A stretch of DNA of 64,000 nucleotides from Neobacillus sp. OS1-2 (GTDB lineage Bacteria > Bacillota > Bacilli > Bacillales > Cytobacillaceae). Shown in pieces: positions 17,488 to 26,718 of this stretch. The stretch is from the NCBI RefSeq assembly GCF_030915505.1, contig NZ_CP133265.1:2632001-2696000 (forward strand), read 5' to 3'. The first letter of the stretch is position 1. Every line of letters starts with the position of its first letter. The position numbers and the translations under genes are program-made. Under the pieces are notes generated by a model. It had not been told where the DNA came from. It worked only from the letters and a program-made list of their open reading frames with translations, and searched no databases.

Positions 17488-19054
17488 CCATTTATCGGTT
17501 CGCTTTTACCAACATAATAAAAAAATAGTAAATCATATCAATCTATCGATTCAGCAAGGTGAGAAACTATTAATTTTAGGACCTAGCGGGTGCGGAAAAT
17601 CAACGTTGATTTCCACACTCGCCGGGATTATCCCTGAATTTTTAGATGCTGAAGTATCGGGGGAAATCGTACGTCCAGATCGTACCGGTGTGATGTTTCA
17701 AGATCCTGATTCTCAATTTTGCATGCTGCATGTAGATGAAGAAATTGCATTTAGTCTTGAAAACCGGATGATTCCACGTGATCAAATGGATGGGATGATA
17801 GAGGATCTAATGGATAAAGCGGGATTGAGGATTGATAAACGTACGCCGATTGATTCACTTTCCGGCGGAATGAAGCAGCGATTGGCACTAGCCTGTTTAT
17901 TAGCACTGGAACCTGATGTGTTGTTCTTTGATGAACCGACAGCTCAACTGGATCCTGAAGGAAGAAACGAGATTTTTGAATTGTTAAGAGATGTATCCCG
18001 ACAAAACAACCAAACAATGGTATTTGTTGAACATGTACTGGATGGATGTATCGAATGGATGGACCGGGTGATTATTCTTAATAAAGATGGCAGGATGATT
18101 GGCGATGGCAAACCTGAAGAAATCTTGGTGAATTTCCAGAGAGAGATCCAGGAGGCTGGAATTTGGCGTCCAAAGCTATTTCCGATAAAGTGGCCGGATG
18201 TGGTTCGCCATGATACTCATCCATTAGCAATCGAACTCTCTAGGATCATAGAAATGAAGTCGATGGAACAACCGAAAAACGATTCGGTAGAAAACCCTAT
18301 CATCCATACAGAAAGTCTAGAAATCGGCTATGGGAAAACGACGATTGTAAACGACATTAATCTGACCATCCATAAAGGGGACTGGATTTCGATTATCGGG
18401 AAAAATGGGAGCGGCAAAAGTACGTTCCTGAAAAGTTTAGCACGCTTAGAATCCTTAAAAAAAGGAAAAGTTCATTTTCTTGAAAAGGAATTAAAAAAAT
18501 GGTCTGATCAGGAGCTATATGAGAAAGCAGGCTTTGTCTTTCAAAATCCAGAATTGCAATTCATTACAAATACTGTTTTTGATGAAATCGCCTTTGGCGG
18601 CCGGCAAAGAAATTGGCCGGAAGAGCAGATCCGTAAAAAAACCAATCAGTTATTGCAGGAATTTGGATTGGAATCCTATCGTGACGCCCATCCATTTACA
18701 CTGAGCCTTGGCCAGAAACGCCGTTTGAGTGTGGCCACGATGTTATTATTCGACCAAGCGTTATTATTACTGGATGAGCCAACATTCGGCCAGGACGAAA
18801 AGACTGCTAACGAGCTGATTAAACGGCTGAAGGAGCGTCAAGAACAGGGTACAACCATTATCATGGTAACCCATGATATGGATTTAGTGGATCGCTATTC
18901 GGATAAAGTTATCCTTTTTAAAAAGGGAAAAGCTGCTTTCTATGGGACACCATATCAATTATTTATGGACCAAGACCTTTTGAATGAGAGCCCATTGGTG
19001 CCTCCTCTGCATTATCAATTATTTCAAGCTAGAGAGGAGCTATGTCTCGTATGA
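17459..19054 (+). CDS. ykoD: ECF transporter double ATPase YkoD
   Basis: A 531-aa protein with two fused ABC ATPase domains. Domain 1 has Walker A GPSGCGKS, signature LSGGMKQRLALA and Walker B LFFDEPTAQLD. Domain 2 has GKNGSGKS, LSLGQKRRLSVA and LLLDEPTFGQDE. This is the EcfA-type energising subunit of the YkoEDC transporter. The gene overlaps ykoE by 29 bp and ykoC by 13 bp. The start codon among three close ATGs (17459, 17465, 17471) is uncertain, as none has a strong ribosome site. Confidence 0.92.
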   Translation: MRMNMFLGCNHLSVRFYQHNKKIVNHINLSIQQGEKLLILGPSGCGKSTLISTLAGIIPEFLDAEVSGEIVRPDRTGVMFQDPDSQFCMLHVDEEIAFSLENRMIPRDQMDGMIEDLMDKAGLRIDKRTPIDSLSGGMKQRLALACLLALEPDVLFFDEPTAQLDPEGRNEIFELLRDVSRQNNQTMVFVEHVLDGCIEWMDRVIILNKDGRMIGDGKPEEILVNFQREIQEAGIWRPKLFPIKWPDVVRHDTHPLAIELSRIIEMKSMEQPKNDSVENPIIHTESLEIGYGKTTIVNDINLTIHKGDWISIIGKNGSGKSTFLKSLARLESLKKGKVHFLEKELKKWSDQELYEKAGFVFQNPELQFITNTVFDEIAFGGRQRNWPEEQIRKKTNQLLQEFGLESYRDAHPFTLSLGQKRRLSVATMLLFDQALLLLDEPTFGQDEKTANELIKRLKERQEQGTTIIMVTHDMDLVDRYSDKVILFKKGKAAFYGTPYQLFMDQDLLNESPLVPPLHYQLFQAREELCLV

Positions 19055-19794
19055 AGGGGAATCAATCATGGCTTTCGAGCTTAAACCCTGCTTGTAAGCT
19101 GCTTGCTCACTTTTTAGCTATGTTTATCTTGATGGCCATTTCAGATCCGAAAGAAACGTTTGGTATATGGCTTATTGCTGTATTCATAGGCATTTTTTTG
19201 GGCGGATGGAGAATGTCATATTTATTGAAAAGACTTTTACCCTATTTAGGTTTTTTTATTTTAATCTTTTGGATGATGGCGGCGTTTGGTAAAGGGGAAG
19301 AACCGATTTGGAGTTGGGCTTGGTTTCATGTGACAGAAGAGAGTCTGAATCATGGGTTAACGATTTCTTTAAGGATGTTAGGATTCGTAACCTTTGGATT
19401 GTTATTCACCTCAACGACGGATTTAACCTCGTTCATCATGAGTTTGATTCATCAATGTAAACTTTCACCTAAATGGGCGTATGGATTTTTGGCCGGGTTT
19501 CGCTTTATTCCGCTTTTTCAATCTGAACTCAATCAAATGAAGGCAGCCCATAAAATTCGCGGCTATAAGCAAAAAAATAGTTGGAAAGCTTTTATGAGAT
19601 ATTCGCTGCCGTTGTTCACTCAGGGAGTGCGAAAATCAGAGAGAATCGCGATTGCGATGGAGGCCCGAGGATTTACAGGCACAAGAAATCGGACCTATTA
19701 TCAAACGACGAGTTTAGGGGCAAAGGATTTGGTCTATTTAATAGGCCTTTTGCTTATGATCTTTGGTGTGTGTGCAATAAGTAGAATATTTTAA
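19042..19794 (+). CDS. ykoC: ECF transporter T component YkoC
   Basis: A 250-aa CbiQ/EcfT-family membrane protein with about five to six membrane segments and the conserved cytoplasmic coupling helices around KSERIAIAMEARGF (about 195-208). It couples the YkoD ATPases to the YkoE substrate binder. It overlaps ykoD and has GAGAGGAG just upstream. It is the last gene of the riboswitch operon. Confidence 0.9.
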   Translation: MSRMKGNQSWLSSLNPACKLLAHFLAMFILMAISDPKETFGIWLIAVFIGIFLGGWRMSYLLKRLLPYLGFFILIFWMMAAFGKGEEPIWSWAWFHVTEESLNHGLTISLRMLGFVTFGLLFTSTTDLTSFIMSLIHQCKLSPKWAYGFLAGFRFIPLFQSELNQMKAAHKIRGYKQKNSWKAFMRYSLPLFTQGVRKSERIAIAMEARGFTGTRNRTYYQTTSLGAKDLVYLIGLLLMIFGVCAISRIF

Positions 19795-19912
19795 GGTGAA
19801 AATGCCACCTGGTAAATTATTTTGATTGCTTACTTCTTTTGAAGTAGTAGAAGTTTGAATTGGAGGTACTTCATGATTCACTCAAAAATGAGCTGAAAAG
19901 AACGTAGCAATA

Positions 19913-19951
19913 GGATCTTCTATTCTCATAATTCAATAGAAGATCTTTTTT
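19913..19951 (+). terminator. terminator after ykoC region
   Basis: GATCTTCTATT / AATAGAAGATC stem with a T6 run. Confidence 0.85.
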
Positions 19952-20034
19952 ATTACCCCTAGTTATAGTACAATTTTCTCATATCCAATAAATAACATTA
20001 AAAAGTTATTATTAATGTGGGCAGGAGAAATCCA

Positions 20035-22833
20035 ATGGAATCGGTTGAAAAGAAGTTAATCGTAAATTCCGATAAGGGGAATTTATTGAAAGAGTTAGTA
20101 AAATCGATGAATGAGTGTGAGCAGTTTTATTTTAGTGTGGCCTTTATTAATTTCAGCGGACTGCAGTTGCTCCTTGATCCTTTAAAAGAGGCGGAGAAAA
20201 AGGGCATCCGGGGAAAGATCATTACTTCAACCTATCTTAATTTTACTGACGCAAAGGCATTAGAAAAAATTAGAGAATTTAAGAATGTTGATTTAAAGGT
20301 TTTTGTGACGGATAAAGAGATTGGCTTTCATACGAAGGCATACATATTTGAATACCAAGATAGCTACAAAGTGATTATTGGCTCGTCCAATATCACCCAA
20401 AGTGCTCTTAAAAGCAATATTGAATGGAATGTTGAAATTATCGCCAAGGAGAATGGCAGATTCATTAAGGATGTTTTAAAGGAATATGATTATCTATGGA
20501 ACATGAGTGAGGAAGCGGATGAGGATTTTATTAGAAGATATGAGGATTTCCTTAAAAGCTTTAAGAGCACCCAGATATCACATCAATTAATCTATGAGAA
20601 CAAAAAATATATAGTGCAAAACCGGATGCAGAAACGTGCAACTGAAAATTTGGATAGATTGCGGAGTTTTGGGGAGAAAAAGGCGCTTGTCATAGCTGCA
20701 ACTGGTACCGGTAAAACGTATATGTCGGCATTTGATGTGAAGAATGTGAAACCTAAAAAACTCCTTTTTATTGTTCATCGAGAAGAGATTTTGAAGAAAG
20801 CTAAGGATACTTTTGAAATGCTCCTTCCCAATGAAGGATTTACTTTTGGTCTTCTAACAGGTAATCATAAGCAGAAACATGTTGATTATGTGTTTGCCAC
20901 TATCCAAACCATTTCGAAATGCTATCATGAATTTGAAAATGATGAATTTGATTATTTAATCATTGATGAGGCCCATCATGCGATAAGTCCGACGTATCAA
21001 ACGGTATTGGACTATTTCAAGCCAAATTTTACTTTAGGAATGACGGCAACGCCGGAACGAAGCGATGGCTATAATGTGTTTGATTTATTTGATAATAATG
21101 TGGCACTCGAGGTCCGGTTGCATGAGGCTCTAGAGGACGAGCTGGTTATTCCTTTTCACTACTTTGGCATAACCGATATCGAAGGCATTGATTTGAGTGA
21201 TGTAGACATTGATGATATCACCGAGATCACTAAGAGGCTTAAGGTGAATGAACGTGTCGATTTTATTATTGAAAAAATGGACTTCTATGGTCATGACGGA
21301 GAGAAAAGAAAAGGGCTTGGTTTCTGTGTAAGCATTGAGCATGCACAATATATGGCTAGTGAATTTAATAAAAAGGACTATAAAAGCGTCTGTTTATACG
21401 GGGCTGATCCACCAGAAACACGTGAAAGATATATTAATCGCCTAGAAAAGGACAATGACGAATTAGAATTTATTTTTACCGTTGATATTTTTAATGAAGG
21501 GGTTGATATTCCCTCTGTCAACACGGTGCTCATGTTGAGGCCAACCAACTCCCCAATTGTGTTTATTCAACAATTGGGAAGAGGATTGCGGAAGCATGCT
21601 AATAAGGAGTTCTTAACAGTCCTTGATTTTATAGGAAACCATAATAAAACCTTCCTCATTGCATTGGCATTAAATGGCAGCCGTTATTATGATAAGGAAA
21701 GCTTAAAGGTAGCGATTGCAACAGGCTTTGCAAACATCCCTGGCTGTACACATATCCAAATGGATAAGATTTCACAAGAGAGAATTTTGGCACAGATTGA
21801 TAACGAAAACTTCAATTCCATGAAATATTTGAAAGAAGAGTATTTCGAATTTAAGAAACTCAATCAGGGACGAATTCCTTTATTGTTAATGGATTATATG
21901 AAATATGACGGGGCACCGGATCCCGTTAAATTCATAGATCGAGAAAAATCGTACTTGCAATTTGTGGCCAAAGTTGAGAAAGATGATGATTTAAAAGGTC
22001 TTTTACAAAATGATGGATTTGAAGGGACTTTAAAAGAGTTATCCAGTAAGCTACCACTTAAAAGGATTTACGAGTTTGTGATCATTCAATATCTTTTGGA
22101 TCATGAAGAAATAAATTTAATTACTGCAAAAAAGCAGATCGTTAAGATGATTCGTCATGTTGATGATGATAGTGTGTCACATGCCTTTGAAACATTGAAT
22201 CAAAATTACTATGATAGTGGCCAGCTTAAGAATAAGCCTAAATTAGTTCAATACAGTAATGGTAAACTGAGTAAGACTACAATGTTTATGGGGCTATTAG
22301 AAAATGAGGAATACCGAAAGTTTATTGTAGATATTATTCATTACGGAATTTTCCGTTATGAGAAGGAATTCAAAGCAGGATATTATGGTGTTCCACATTT
22401 TAAATTATATGAACAATACTCTATGGTGGATGCTGCTTTGTTATCAAATTATCGAAAAATGCACAGTTCGTTTAGAGGTTCAGGACTCCTTACGAATGGG
22501 AATGAGTATTTCTTGTTTATCGACCTTCATAAAGAAGAGGATATCAAGGAAAGTATTAATTATAATGATAAATTTATTGATGAGCATTATTTTCAATGGC
22601 AAACACCCAATAGTACATCCCAAAATACGGATCGAGGGCAAAATATTATTTTTAATGAACGCCGTGGGATTAACCTTCATCTCTTTGTAAGGAAGTACCG
22701 GGAAATCGACGGTAAAAATGAACCATTTATTTATATTGGAAGAGGAAATACTGTTGAATTTGAAGGTGAGAAGCCAATTACCGTTAAATTAAAATTGGAA
22801 AACGAAATACCTTCGACCCTATTTACGGAGTGA
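20035..22833 (+). CDS. PLD-like nuclease / DEAD helicase / DUF3427 fusion
   Basis: A 932-aa, probably defence-related protein. The N-terminal phospholipase-D-like domain has HTKAYIF (His near residue 99) and GSSNIT. The superfamily 2 helicase core has ATGTGKT (about 223-229), DEAHHA (about 311), GMTATPE (about 337), NEGVDIPSVN and the arginine finger motif QQLGRGLRKH. The C-terminal about 330 residues match DUF3427. The start is ATG 20035 with CAGGAGA upstream; the frame's earlier start at 20017 has none. Proteins of this design occur in defence islands and act on DNA, but the exact function is not established. It is followed by a truncated small gene. Confidence 0.8.
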   Translation: MESVEKKLIVNSDKGNLLKELVKSMNECEQFYFSVAFINFSGLQLLLDPLKEAEKKGIRGKIITSTYLNFTDAKALEKIREFKNVDLKVFVTDKEIGFHTKAYIFEYQDSYKVIIGSSNITQSALKSNIEWNVEIIAKENGRFIKDVLKEYDYLWNMSEEADEDFIRRYEDFLKSFKSTQISHQLIYENKKYIVQNRMQKRATENLDRLRSFGEKKALVIAATGTGKTYMSAFDVKNVKPKKLLFIVHREEILKKAKDTFEMLLPNEGFTFGLLTGNHKQKHVDYVFATIQTISKCYHEFENDEFDYLIIDEAHHAISPTYQTVLDYFKPNFTLGMTATPERSDGYNVFDLFDNNVALEVRLHEALEDELVIPFHYFGITDIEGIDLSDVDIDDITEITKRLKVNERVDFIIEKMDFYGHDGEKRKGLGFCVSIEHAQYMASEFNKKDYKSVCLYGADPPETRERYINRLEKDNDELEFIFTVDIFNEGVDIPSVNTVLMLRPTNSPIVFIQQLGRGLRKHANKEFLTVLDFIGNHNKTFLIALALNGSRYYDKESLKVAIATGFANIPGCTHIQMDKISQERILAQIDNENFNSMKYLKEEYFEFKKLNQGRIPLLLMDYMKYDGAPDPVKFIDREKSYLQFVAKVEKDDDLKGLLQNDGFEGTLKELSSKLPLKRIYEFVIIQYLLDHEEINLITAKKQIVKMIRHVDDDSVSHAFETLNQNYYDSGQLKNKPKLVQYSNGKLSKTTMFMGLLENEEYRKFIVDIIHYGIFRYEKEFKAGYYGVPHFKLYEQYSMVDAALLSNYRKMHSSFRGSGLLTNGNEYFLFIDLHKEEDIKESINYNDKFIDEHYFQWQTPNSTSQNTDRGQNIIFNERRGINLHLFVRKYREIDGKNEPFIYIGRGNTVEFEGEKPITVKLKLENEIPSTLFTE

Positions 22834-22844
22834 AGCCAACCAAA

Positions 22845-23038
22845 ACTTCATTAGTCTTGTCAATCGTTCCCATCAGCTATTACTTACCGCTATAGATATG
22901 GCAAATAAGGATGATATAGACAAAGAATATCTTCGTAATGAATATATGGATATCAAAGTAAAACAAGCAGAAATCTCAAATAAGTGGAAAATTCTTAGAG
23001 AGGATTTAGAAGCTGCCGATCAAGGAGCAACTAAATAA
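22845..23038 (+). pseudogene. 5'-truncated small helical gene
   Basis: The frame ends in DLEAADQGATK-stop at 23036, overlapping the next ATG by one base. It reads upstream as a helical, charged protein (DDIDKEYLRNEYMDIK, preceded by NFISLVNRSHQLLLTAID), but there is no start codon with a ribosome site. It looks like the 3' end of a gene coupled to the downstream membrane gene; the 5' end has been lost. The family is not recognised. Confidence 0.5.
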
Positions 23039-23676
23039 TGTCATCCAAAGTAGTCAAAATCAGCTTAAGTATTATTATTTTTTTTCTATTAATGATGTAC
23101 ATTATATGGGGGCCAGAGGCAGGAAAAAAACAGTTAGAATTGGATTCTACCAAAAATGAGGTTATAAATGAGGTTCAGCAAACAAAAGAGTATGTGAATA
23201 AAACCTCTGATTGGTTAGAATCCGAAGGAAGAAACCCTGAGATTGCTTATTTTAATCCTCCTGAAGACTCGAGTAAAAATAAAGACCCCAAAACAGATGT
23301 ATTAAAGTACTTTATCGCGGGTCTCCTTACGAATGACATAGACATATTTTTATCAAGTTTTTATCCCGAGACTATTTCAAAAGATCTATTCCAAAGCAAT
23401 ATTACTGATAAAGTAAAGGTTGCTGAAGGAATAATGGAACGTATTTCAAGAAACGGACAAATCACAGACGTACAATATGTAGTGAAAAAAGGGGCATTTA
23501 ATACTGAAACCAACAAAATTTCTGTCATATTAATTTTCAAGGATGAAAAAAAGGCAAAGGTAACCTTAGATATAATTCCAGTTAAAGATTCACATGAGAA
23601 AGATGAAAAATCCGTATATGTCATTAATACTTCAGCTTGGAAAATTATCGAACAAATAGAAAACAGCACCAACTAA
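23038..23676 (+). CDS. hypothetical membrane-anchored protein
   Basis: A 212-aa protein with one N-terminal membrane helix (IIIFFLLMMYIIWG, about 13-26) and an extracytoplasmic domain of mixed helices and strands (VLKYFIAGLLTNDIDIFLSSF, then a strand-rich end). Fold and function are not recognised. The ATG overlaps the preceding truncated frame. The stop lies one base before the inverted repeat of an IS3-family remnant, so the C-terminus may have been altered by that insertion. Confidence 0.5.
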   Translation: MSSKVVKISLSIIIFFLLMMYIIWGPEAGKKQLELDSTKNEVINEVQQTKEYVNKTSDWLESEGRNPEIAYFNPPEDSSKNKDPKTDVLKYFIAGLLTNDIDIFLSSFYPETISKDLFQSNITDKVKVAEGIMERISRNGQITDVQYVVKKGAFNTETNKISVILIFKDEKKAKVTLDIIPVKDSHEKDEKSVYVINTSAWKIIEQIENSTN

Positions 23677-23677
23677 A

Positions 23678-23860
23678 TGTCCTGCACCCCGAAAGTTAGA
23701 GTGAAATCTAACTTTCGGGGTGTATTTTTATGACCAAATATAGTGAAAAATTTTAAGTTGATGTTAGTGAAGGAATATCAAAAAGGTAAATTGGGATATA
23801 GGCTTTTAGCTGAGAAGCATGGCATGAAAGACAGTACGCCAATTAATATGAAAAGAATTT
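23678..23860 (+). mobile_element. IS3-family (IS150-group) remnant: left end and orfA fragment
   Basis: Starts with the IS-end-like TGTCCTGCACCCCGAAAG. A perfect 16-bp stem (CACCCCGAAAGTTAGA and its complement, 23685-23722) follows. The start of an OrfA HTH protein comes next: MTKYSEKF at 23730, then after a one-base shift KLMLVKEYQKGKLGYRLLAE and KHGMKDSTPI. The rest of the element is gone. Confidence 0.75.
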
Positions 23861-23941
23861 TTTAAAAATTTTTTAAAAAAAGAAGGTTTTGTAAAAATAA
23901 TGCAGAATTGGTGTTATATACAAAAAGGGGAGTGGTTATTT

Positions 23942-24361
23942 ATGAAAAAGTTACTAATTTCATCACTTTTGTTAATGCTAACATTTAGTTTGGCTCCAAT
24001 TATTTCACATGCTGAAAAAGATACGAATTGTAGTTATGCAGGAATACAATGTCAGGGAACATATATGGAGTGGGGAGACAAAACTGCTGGTACTAATTTT
24101 ATATATTTCACTAAAGGCAGTGTGATTGACTGGGGAGTAAATAATAATTATGCTTCCAAAGGTCAATTTCAAGTTGAAGTTAGTCTTTGGAGATATAACC
24201 CAAGTGGTCCAAGTTCAAAACTAGAAAGTCATATTGTGCCCTTTGGTCGAGCAGCCACTTTCCATTACGGAGTTCAAACAGAAGGTAACTATATGGTTAT
24301 TGTTACGAGTGGAGATTCTTCACAAGGAAGATCTTATGCTTATGGTTGGTTACAACAATAA
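23942..24361 (+). CDS. small secreted protein
   Basis: A 139-aa protein with a clear signal peptide (MKKLLISSLLLMLTFSLAP, cleavage after SHA about residue 25). The mature part is strand-rich, with two cysteines (NCSYAGIQC) and repeated aromatic-glycine motifs (TYMEWGDK, YAYGWLQQ at the end). It is probably exported and folded outside. The start at 23942 follows AAGGGGAGTGG; the longer frame from 23900 is unlikely. The family is not recognised. It has its own terminator. Confidence 0.65.
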   Translation: MKKLLISSLLLMLTFSLAPIISHAEKDTNCSYAGIQCQGTYMEWGDKTAGTNFIYFTKGSVIDWGVNNNYASKGQFQVEVSLWRYNPSGPSSKLESHIVPFGRAATFHYGVQTEGNYMVIVTSGDSSQGRSYAYGWLQQ

Positions 24362-24368
24362 TATGTTA

Positions 24369-24405
24369 AGAAGGACAGCTTAAGAACTGTCCTTCTTATT
24401 TTTTG
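24369..24405 (+). terminator. terminator after secreted protein gene
   Basis: AAGAAGGACAG / CTGTCCTTCTT stem and a T6 run. Confidence 0.85.
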
Positions 24406-24474
24406 ACAAGGATTCACTCTATAGGTCTTGAACCACAAAGACAGTAATGGTCAATCGAATACGACTCCATTAGT

Positions 24475-25020
24475 TTATATATCAAATGAATTAGCTATTT
24501 CGATTATTTTCTCTTTTTCTAAATCTTTGTTTTGATAGAACAAAATTAAATAATATTGAAGATCATCTTTTTTAAAAGATAACATTGTAGATTGGTGTGG
24601 ATTAGGATTATGGCGGATATATACTTCTGTACCATTTTTCGTATAGTAATTATATCCTCCTTTAAACTTACCTAAATCATTTAAACTTGCTACTATTTTA
24701 AGTTGATTTCCTTTAAAATTTTCACCCAGATATTCGAAAGTGACCTTTGAATTTTTTTTATCAATTTTTGCATACTTATATTCAATTTTAAACGGTATTT
24801 TTTGAGGAAGATTTATTTTTGAATTAAACTTTTTTTCAAACTCTTTAGTTGCAACTTTAAAATTGGTATACCCCTCAGCTTCATATACTTCTTCTACAGT
24901 CATAGGTTTCTTTGTTTGAAAATCATTGCTACCACTAGCATTACCTATATGATGAAAGGTAAAAAAAATCACTACTAAAAACATCGAAATTTTAAGTATT
25001 TTTTTCATTTTAAGCTTCAT
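24475..25020 (-). CDS. hypothetical secreted/membrane-anchored protein
   Basis: A 181-aa protein with a hydrophobic N-terminus (ILKISMFLVVIFFTFHHIG), then a domain with alternating strands and a C-terminal segment MLSFKKDDLQYYLILFY and ...IIEIANSF. That ending resembles DUF4367-type extracellular domains, but only loosely. GAGAGG lies just before the ATG at 25020, and an ATG at 25008 is an alternative start. Function is unknown. Confidence 0.5.
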   Translation of the reverse strand: MKLKMKKILKISMFLVVIFFTFHHIGNASGSNDFQTKKPMTVEEVYEAEGYTNFKVATKEFEKKFNSKINLPQKIPFKIEYKYAKIDKKNSKVTFEYLGENFKGNQLKIVASLNDLGKFKGGYNYYTKNGTEVYIRHNPNPHQSTMLSFKKDDLQYYLILFYQNKDLEKEKIIEIANSFDI

Positions 25021-25295
25021 TCCTCTCGCTGTACTCAAGGGTACATTATTTTCCATTCCGCTTTTTGTTTATCCACTTTTTATTAATATATAAATAATTG
25101 GTTTAATTTATACGTAAACAACTGTCTTTGGCCCATATTCTAATACCAAAAACCGTTTGTAAACATTTCGTATATATACTGTCCGCAGCCACCTTCTTTG
25201 GCGGTTATATTGCCAGTGGCGTTGACGGGGCAACTGATTAACAGTCACCCTCAATGCCGATGGCATTTATAGAAGTCAACCTTGTTGTCTGCCAT
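25021..25295. other. gap between hypothetical gene and transposition ATPase
   Basis: AT-rich, with no supported gene. A TTGGCGG / CCAGTGGCG-like region near 25200-25225 is imperfectly repeated but not interpretable. Confidence 0.3.
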
Positions 25296-25484
25296 TTAAA
25301 ATGGCAGATCCTCAATCAGTTCCTTAGACTCCTTCTTTAGAAAGCCATGCAGTTGATTCAATGCATTTCTAATTTCTATTAACTCATTTATTTCCGTTCT
25401 TAGCCGTTCAACGGTTGCCTCCATCTCGGCAATTCCAATCTCCAATTGTTTATAATTATCACTACATACATTTCTACAGTTCAT
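25296..25484 (-). CDS. small coiled-coil protein following the transposition ATPase
   Basis: A 62-aa protein with heptad-like pattern (EMEATVERLRTEINELIEIR). The ATG overlaps the ATPase stop by 11 bp, which argues for coupled translation. It is likely an accessory of the same mobile element; the family is not recognised. Confidence 0.5.
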   Translation of the reverse strand: MNCRNVCSDNYKQLEIGIAEMEATVERLRTEINELIEIRNALNQLHGFLKKESKELIEDLPF

Positions 25485-26265
25485 TGATCACCCGATGGAT
25501 GTGCGATTCTCCCACAATCTTATTTCCTTGTATGAAGGCATCTAATAAGCTTTGACTACACAGTGTATTAATTTTTCTTGGAATCCCTTGGCTAAAGTTA
25601 TAAATCGCTATAACAGCCTCTTCAGAAAAGATTTCATGGGGTGTTTCTACAACTTTTAACTGGTGACGAATATATTCATTCGTGTCTTTTTCTGTTAGAC
25701 CACTCATTTGATATCGCATTTGAATTCGCTGTTCAATGGCTTCCAACTGCTTTACCCTTAATAGATTTCGCAGACTAGGCTGTCCCACAACGATAAGCGA
25801 AAGGGGAGACATGGAATCCTCTTTGAAATTAAGAATGAAGCGCAGCTCCTGCAACATAGAGTCGGAAAAATGATGGGCTTCATCTAAAATAACAACGACA
25901 TGCTTTTTCTCATTCTCATAAATATCAAGCATCAAAGACTGATATTGACGTTTTGCATCTGTTGACCGAAAGGCCGGCTGGATGCCGAAGTTCAGTAGAA
26001 CTTCCCGATAAAAAAGTTTTGGTGTCAAAGAAGAATCACAGATATATAAGTAATGATAATGAATTGGATCCAATTGATGAACTAATGACCGGATGGCCGT
26101 TGATTTCCCCATTCCTGCTTCTCCGGTTAATAGGCAAAACTGACGGTGCTGCACCGCATATTCCAAACGTGCAGAGGCTTCTTTTTGGCTAGAGGAATGG
26201 AACAAATGCTTAGGTGAAATCTCACGGGTAAAAGGAACACCTTTCATTTCAAAGTAAGCCCCCAT
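25474..26265 (-). CDS. ExeA/TnsC-like AAA ATPase of a transposon (orphan)
   Basis: A 263-aa AAA+ ATPase. Walker A is GEAGMGKST (about 49-57), Walker B is VVVILDEAHH (about 125), sensor motif LSLIVVGQPSLR and a C-terminal helical lid (FSQGIPRKINTLC). Such ATPases act as target selectors for a partner DDE transposase encoded just upstream in the same direction. Here no transposase remains; the left end of an IS66 element begins about 20-25 bp upstream. The gene is therefore probably the leftover of an element cut by IS66. Confidence 0.75.
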   Translation of the reverse strand: MGAYFEMKGVPFTREISPKHLFHSSSQKEASARLEYAVQHRQFCLLTGEAGMGKSTAIRSLVHQLDPIHYHYLYICDSSLTPKLFYREVLLNFGIQPAFRSTDAKRQYQSLMLDIYENEKKHVVVILDEAHHFSDSMLQELRFILNFKEDSMSPLSLIVVGQPSLRNLLRVKQLEAIEQRIQMRYQMSGLTEKDTNEYIRHQLKVVETPHEIFSEEAVIAIYNFSQGIPRKINTLCSQSLLDAFIQGNKIVGESHIHRVINEL

Positions 26266-26338
26266 TCAAACAACGCATACAAATTACCATCACCTCTTTG
26301 GTACGATACAAGTATCAAATAAAGGGAGGTGTTTTTCT

Positions 26339-26533
26339 ATGTCGCAACAAAAATTAACTATCGTCCCCGTTACATTACAGACCGAAGATAAAAATACTTC
26401 CCCCATTACACAGGCGACGTTCTCCTCGAACGCAGCTTGTACGATCAAGACGGCAACTACTGAAATCTCCTTCTTTAACGGCATAGATGAGCGCATCATC
26501 CAAACTGTTATGAGGGAGTTGAAACATCTATGA
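26339..26533 (+). CDS. tnpA: IS66 TnpA-like accessory protein
   Basis: A 64-aa protein whose C-terminal half (FFNGIDERIIQTVMRELKHL) has the pattern of the short IS66 accessory protein that precedes tnpB. It has a strong GGGAGGTG ribosome site. Its stop overlaps the tnpB ATG (ATGA at 26530-26533), the usual IS66 arrangement. Biochemical function of these proteins is unknown. Confidence 0.6.
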   Translation: MSQQKLTIVPVTLQTEDKNTSPITQATFSSNAACTIKTATTEISFFNGIDERIIQTVMRELKHL

Positions 26534-26661
26534 GGCACGATTTTACCGGAGTTAAAAACATTTTTATTATTTGTGGTAAAACGGATATGAGAAATTATGG
26601 GAATTGTTTTATTATGGAGAGTGATTTGAGAAAAGCCCTTAAAAACCGCAAAGTATTTGAT
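26530..26661 (+). pseudogene. tnpB: 5' part of IS66 tnpB, cut by the RIT element
   Basis: The N-terminus of the IS66 TnpB (Orf2) family, FTGVKNIFIICGKTDMR, is followed by element-derived codons and a stop near 26661. The rest of the gene continues at 30091. Joining 26594 to 30091 gives GKTDMRKGIDGLATLIQ in frame and a 117-aa product, the normal size. Confidence 0.85.
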
Positions 26662-26718
26662 TAACGCTTCCCATAATGTTCCATACTGAACTTATCTAAT
26701 TGAAAGAGAGGTAATTGT

